DNA from: Charina bottae
Lineage: Eukaryota > Chordata > Lepidosauria > Squamata > Charinaidae
Direction of reading: 5' to 3'
Assembly (NCBI GenBank): GCA_023362775.1
Contig: JALMGJ010000005.1
Location: 38,125,463-38,189,462, forward strand
DNA: 64,000 nt
Part shown: positions 60,301-64,000 of the stretch, in pieces
Position numbering within the stretch: position 1 is the first letter of the stretch
How the letters are laid out: the number at the start of each line of letters is the position of its first letter
The notes under the pieces: generated by a model
Seen by the model: the letters and a program-made list of their open reading frames with translations, nothing else
Database searches by the model: none
What the model was told of the DNA's origin: nothing
Translations under genes and position numbers: made by a program

Positions 60301-62726
60301 GCACGGGGGGCGTGCACGGCGGCAGCACGGGGGCGCGTGGCGGTGGTGGCAGCGCCGGTGGCCTCCACTAAAATGTGGAAGCGCTAATGGCGCGCCGCTG
60401 CCGTCATCGCTGCCGCCGCCGCACACACCACCACGCCACCGCTGTGCATGCCCCCGCCACCGCTTCCGGGTTGTGTTGCGACACACCAAACTGTGTTGCA
60501 ACACACTAAAGTGTCACGACACACAGTTTGGAAAGCTATGATCTACATGATTGGTAGCAGCCATCTCTCCACAATTCTCCCAGCCAATCTAAAGGACCTT
60601 CTAAATGCTAAGAATGTGCTTTTTAAAAAAAACTGAACTATCTTCTTCAAACAGAAATATAGACAATTCCAATGTCAAGTTGGAGAACTTCCAAGGGAAT
60701 ATTACCTTGATCATTTATGTTATAATAGCATTTTTAAATGCTATTTAGGTAGATCTCATTTTTGCAGATGGGGGACTGAGTTATAAAGGTAGTGAATCTA
60801 CTGAATAGTCAAGAATTGAACACAGCTGTTTCAAAATCCTTCATTTTACTACTTTAGTCCCACTTAAACAATGCACTATGATATTCTCCACATTATATTA
60901 AGCTTGCTTCTTCTTTTGTTGTAAAATCTATACCAAATCTATATCATTTATACATTGATGAGTACATGCAGAAAAGATAACTATCCAATTATATTACATT
61001 GTTTGAAAAGGATAATTTGATTTAATATTCCAGTTACAGCTAAGTTAAACTGTCTCATAGGAAAGGTGTCACAGTTCCAAAGATGTTAAATATGTCTTTT
61101 TCCAGGCAATGCTAAGAAATCTGTAAAAGTTGGGGATGAATGTTATACATCAAGCACATTGGAAGAACCTGGAGAGAATAAAGCATATGAAATGAAGCCC
61201 AACATGAATAACAAGGAACCCCAGGTTTCTGAATATGTATGGCTATGTACTATAATCAATTCTTATTGTCTTGGGCTCTTCTGTAGCAAAGAGCAATCTA
61301 TGCTGGGCTGGCTTCTCTGTTTACAGTCAGATCCCACTGTGGCAAGCTTATGGTGACCACATAGTCTCCATCCATGGAGATAGATGGGTAAGTCCAAGAG
61401 CCTCTATTAGTCTTATTTATATAGCACCAGCAGTGAAGCACTTTTTCAACAAGTGTTGCATGAAACTACCAATCTATATTAAGATTTAAAACTAGCAACT
61501 TCTCTCCATGGTGAATGTGTGACATGACTATTCAACATGCGAATAGCTGAACAACAGCAAGAAAAATATTTGCATGCAGCTTCCACATACAAGAGATGTA
61601 TGCTCGATGCTGCATAGTTTATCTTGCATACTTGTGGGAAAGTTTGTGTGGGATTTGGATGCATTATTTTAAAGCAAAGGACCAACCAATGGTTCCTGTA
61701 TGTGTGCAGTCTATGTACTCCCTCTTTGCTGCCTCACTGAGCCTTGTCAATCCACTATTGCTGAAAACTGTGGCACAATTTCTCACTATTTAAGTCAGTG
61801 ATCCCATGAAACTGTAGCGTCAGCCCTACAACAGGCCTGACATATTTAAAAAAACATAAAGTCTCCAACCTTCTCCAAAAGAAAACAGTCCCATATAATT
61901 TGCATCACTGTTCCATCTACTGTGGCACTTGGGCACCCAATAAATGTTAAGTGTGGTTCTTAACATAGTCCATGCCTGTTTTAAAAGATGCTAATGTAAA
62001 TTCTCTAATGGAAACTCTCTACTTCAACCAGTTGTTTTATCCTCTGGATCAACCAGTGTTAACAGTTTGCTTCAAGACAGCATCAATATCTGCCAAGTCT
62101 CTTGGAGGCCCCATTATCCTGTTTCTGTATGGTCTGATACAGGGCTTTCCAAAGTTTTCCCGTGGCGACACACCAACCGCCGTTGGTGTGTCGCCGCGGG
62201 AAAACCCGGAAGTGCCGCCATTGCGGCAGCGCGCAAAAACCCGGAAGCGCTGCTGCCGCTTTTGGGTTTTTGCGCGCCGCGGTTGGTGTGTCGCCGCGGG
62301 AAAACCCAGAAGCGCTGATGATGATCAGCGCTTCCGGGTTGTGTGGCGACACACCAGACTGTGTGTGGCGACACACTTTTGTGTCGCCACACACAGTTTG
62401 GAAAGCTCTGGTCCGATAGAATGAAGGATTCAGGGTAAGGTGCTAGAAAGAAGCATCATTTGGGTTTTTAATTAAGGTGCAAAACTTTTGCAAGCTAGTA
62501 CCTTGCTATCAGCTCGTAGCTGAATGCAATCCTATGCACATTACTCAGATATAAGTCACAGTATGATCAATGGGGCTTAGAGTGTTTAGGATTGCAGCCA
62601 TAGTCAACAGGTTGATTTGTGCAACCTGATTTGTCTCTTCATTTTCAGAGTGGAGATCAAAAAGCAAATTTGCAGGTTAGGTGCCACACCATTCCTTTTC
62701 ATATTGTTGATGCAGCTGCCCAGCAG
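56192..62726 (+). CDS. AIRE: Autoimmune regulator, 5' part (runs off the window)
   Basis: AIRE is the nuclear transcriptional regulator that drives tissue-antigen expression in thymic medullary epithelium. Exons: 56192-56341, 57621-57795, 58940-59092, 59484-59555 (secure), 61106-61224 (likely), 62649-62726 (tentative). Exons 1-2 give the HSR/CARD oligomerisation domain: [46 protein letters not shown]. Exon 3 carries the basic nuclear-localisation region (GKRKMTEE). Exon 4 is the linker ending PLPNG, and exon 5 matches the second half of the SAND domain ([14 protein letters not shown]). Phases agree throughout. The first half of SAND was not found between exons 4 and 5. The PHD fingers and C-terminus lie beyond 64000. 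Identification is by recalled similarity to human AIRE, which is close over exons 1-2. Confidence 0.92.
57058..57128 (+). repeat. (ACATT)n microsatellite in AIRE intron 1
   Basis: About thirteen near-perfect pentamers, the first few as GCATT. Confidence 0.9.
57235..57335 (+). repeat. (TA)n(CA)n(CATA)n compound microsatellite in AIRE intron 1
   Basis: An alternating TA run followed by CA, CATA and CA runs, about 100 bp. Likely polymorphic. Confidence 0.9.
57621..57795 (+). CDS. AIRE: AIRE exon 2, HSR/CARD end
   Basis: Encodes [20 protein letters not shown], then [20 protein letters not shown] and [18 protein letters not shown], nearly collinear with human exon 2. Acceptor cttgaag, donor AAG|gtataa, phase 1 at the end. 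Confidence 0.94.
58077..58823 (-). mobile_element. Probable non-autonomous Helitron in AIRE intron 2
   Basis: On the minus strand it begins TCTATATACTACTAAAATTC (Helitron-like 5' TC end). It finishes with a perfect hairpin, TGACCC-AAT-GGGTCA (58089-58103), 11 nt before a TTAG end (CTRR-like). The flanks restore an A|T insertion site and there is no duplication. The interior is GC-rich with no coding frame of its own. Confidence 0.65.
58940..59092 (+). CDS. AIRE: AIRE exon 3, basic NLS region
   Basis: Starts by completing Asp, then [17 protein letters not shown]. It includes [11 protein letters not shown], equivalent to the human TKRKASEE nuclear-localisation segment. Acceptor attttcag, donor TTG|gtatag. 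A probable Helitron ends 116 bp upstream in intron 2. Confidence 0.86.
59484..59555 (+). CDS. AIRE: AIRE exon 4, linker
   Basis: A 72-bp exon encoding [19 protein letters not shown] then PLPNG, aligning with the human linker that ends LPLGNG. Acceptor atcaacag, donor ATG|gtaagt, phase 1 on both sides. Confidence 0.8.
60200..60540. mobile_element. GC-rich hAT MITE, copy 3
   Basis: Ends CAGTGCTTTCCAAACTG and CAGTTTGGAAAGCTATG, exact 8-bp duplication atctacat at 60192-60199 and 60541-60548. CpG-dense interior with repeated GGGGGCGTGCACGGCGGCAG. It lies in AIRE intron 4. Confidence 0.92.
61106..61224 (+). CDS. AIRE: AIRE exon 5, second half of SAND domain
   Basis: Starts [20 protein letters not shown], matching the human KKCIQVGGEFYTPSKFED strand of the SAND fold. 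The acceptor tttttccag is strong. The donor is unclear: CAG|gtttct at 61224 or TAT|gtatgg at 61236 both keep phase 0. The frame otherwise reads on to a stop at 61356. Confidence 0.65.
62140..62410. mobile_element. GC-rich hAT MITE, copy 4
   Basis: Ends CAGGGCTTTCCAAAG and CAGTTTGGAAAGCTCTG, 8-bp duplication gtctgata/gtccgata (one mismatch) at 62132-62139 and 62411-62418. The interior has several nested palindromes around AAAACCCGGAAGCGCTG. It lies in AIRE intron 5. Confidence 0.9.
62649..62726 (+). CDS. AIRE: AIRE candidate exon 6
   Basis: A 26-codon open segment starting [17 protein letters not shown] between a good acceptor (attttcag) and donor (CAG|gtaata), phase 0 at both ends. It would fall where human AIRE has the poorly conserved SGKNKTRSSSSL linker. 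Similarity is weak, so this rests mainly on splice sites and phase. Confidence 0.4.
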
Positions 62727-64000
62727 GTAATAAGGAATACTGTATACCTGTGCCAGCTGTCTTCTGTTTGTTCTTTACACTTTTTGTTTTCTTTTATCCT
62801 TGAGCTACTTTTTCTATTTTTTTCTTCTTCTTGGGGTTATGGAATATGGGATGATGCTTTTTTAAAAATTTCATGGAAAATTCTCCCTTACACTCAATGT
62901 TTTTTTTTCTATTATTATTAATCAGACATGTGTCATGCTTCCAGAAAGAAGTCAGGTGGCCTATATAGAAATACTGTATCCCATATTATCCTTGGAATAT
63001 TTCTGGAACATAGATTAGGTTGAGGTATAGAGACAGTTCATGAACTTCATGGTTAAGCAGAGATTTTAACTCATGTTTCCCAATGTAATTCCAATGCATC
63101 ATCATCTATATCTTGCTGAGGTAAATAAAAGAGGTGAGAATGTAGAAAGAACCTATAGCCATATTTTAATTGAAAAACTGCTGTTTAGACTAATCCTTTA
63201 CTATATATGATATAATTAGAATATAATCAAAAGTTCCCATAGACTTTCCTGTGATAAGAACAAGGGGGGCACGATGGGAGTTGCCCTGTGTGTTGTATAA
63301 CTAGTAGTCTAACTCATTAGCTTTCTCCTAATAAGTAGTAAACACCCAACATACAGCTTGCTGAATCCATCAGAGTGGGAAGTCCCAGGTTTCCTTAGCT
63401 ACTTAAACTGGTGTCAGATTCAAAGATGAAGTAGATTTGTCCAGGAGACTTTTTTTTCCTTCTTAGATGTTGTGCCATTTCTATCAAGATGGAATTCCCC
63501 AAATATTTCAAAGCTTATAATAACTGCACACATTAGATTTTTTTTACCTGCTTTCATAAAAGATGCTAATGATTACCTCTTTCTCAGCTGGGTTGGTTTT
63601 GGATTTTATACATTGTCCCTGAATAGAGGTAATCAGCAAGGCTTGCAGAGATTTGGAGCTCTTCTGCATGACCCGCTAACTGTGCTTGGAGACATCACTA
63701 ACTATTTTTAGAGGATGCGTCCTCACAGTGCAGTCTCTGTCTCACTCCCAGCCCATGGTGGAGGCAGCCTAACTTTGTCCTTAGCTGTTCCAGTTTTAAA
63801 AGTGTTCTCCATCTTCTCCCACAAGTCTTAGAGTACGAATGAGGTTATGACACCTTATTCATGATCTTGATGATGATGCTGTCAGAAGCTGGCATCTGAT
63901 GAGCTTCTATTGGCTGGTTGAGGATGCCCCTGTCATCTGGTCAATATGCACAGCCCTCCATGGCTATTTTGGCTTGGGCTGCAAAAGAAACTGGATAGCT
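62727..64000. other. AIRE intron, nothing further recognised
   Basis: No PHD-finger exon or other feature was found up to the window edge. Confidence 0.5.

Noticed and set aside
60125..60541. 138-aa Gly/Arg-rich frame
   Set aside because: Lies over hAT MITE copy 3; low-complexity translation of repeated GGCGGC units.
63470..63711. Possible AIRE PHD-finger exon after an acceptor-like cttcttag
   Set aside because: The translation has no CxxC/HxxC spacing and no AIRE similarity.

Overview
The window is vertebrate nuclear DNA, most likely from a squamate reptile (lizard or snake). The evidence is two recognisable vertebrate genes with long introns, plus a squamate-like repeat mix: a full-length BovB LINE, L2/CR1-type LINEs, a Tc1 element, a chromodomain Ty3/gypsy element, GC-rich hAT MITEs, Penelope-like elements and a probable Helitron. 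No bacterial features, CRISPR arrays or operons are present.

Gene layout: (1) 1-10.2 kb is intergenic and repeat-rich. (2) 10.2-44.6 kb is SCLY (selenocysteine lyase) on the minus strand. I resolved twelve coding exons whose phases all join, giving 1344 nt and 447 aa, plus a noncoding first exon in a CpG-rich region near 44.5 kb. (3) 44.1-45.2 kb looks like a bidirectional promoter. (4) 45.1-50.1 kb is a plus-strand gene of unknown function. It has a short first exon and a single 291-aa coding exon (48614-49489), and resembles a charged family I associate with invertebrate, transposon-linked proteins. (5) From 56.19 kb to the right edge is the 5' part of AIRE (autoimmune regulator) on the plus strand: four secure exons (HSR/CARD region and basic NLS region) and two less certain ones. 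The PHD fingers would lie beyond the window.

Mobile DNA: SCLY introns hold most of it. A complete BovB (26705-31608, 11-bp target-site duplication) is broken by three datable insertions: a 5'-truncated L1, a 436-bp solo LTR, and a 602-bp hAT MITE carrying a 94-bp tandem array rich in CCAAT boxes. Intron 1 also contains a 1.6-kb Tc1 element and a 5.9-kb gypsy element with both LTRs and an open pol frame. Three hairpin-shaped elements (8495-8747, 25217-26049, 32286-32833) have 14-15 bp target-site duplications; one encodes a GIY-YIG-like C-terminus of a Penelope-like element. Their arms share a hammerhead-like core. Three complete copies and one fragment of a GC-rich hAT MITE family are scattered through SCLY and AIRE introns, and a probable Helitron lies in AIRE intron 2.

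Most useful to follow up: the unknown gene between SCLY and AIRE, the apparently missing first half of the AIRE SAND domain, the ribozyme-like cores of the Penelope hairpins, and the mobile CCAAT-box array. All calls come from reading the sequence; no database search was run.
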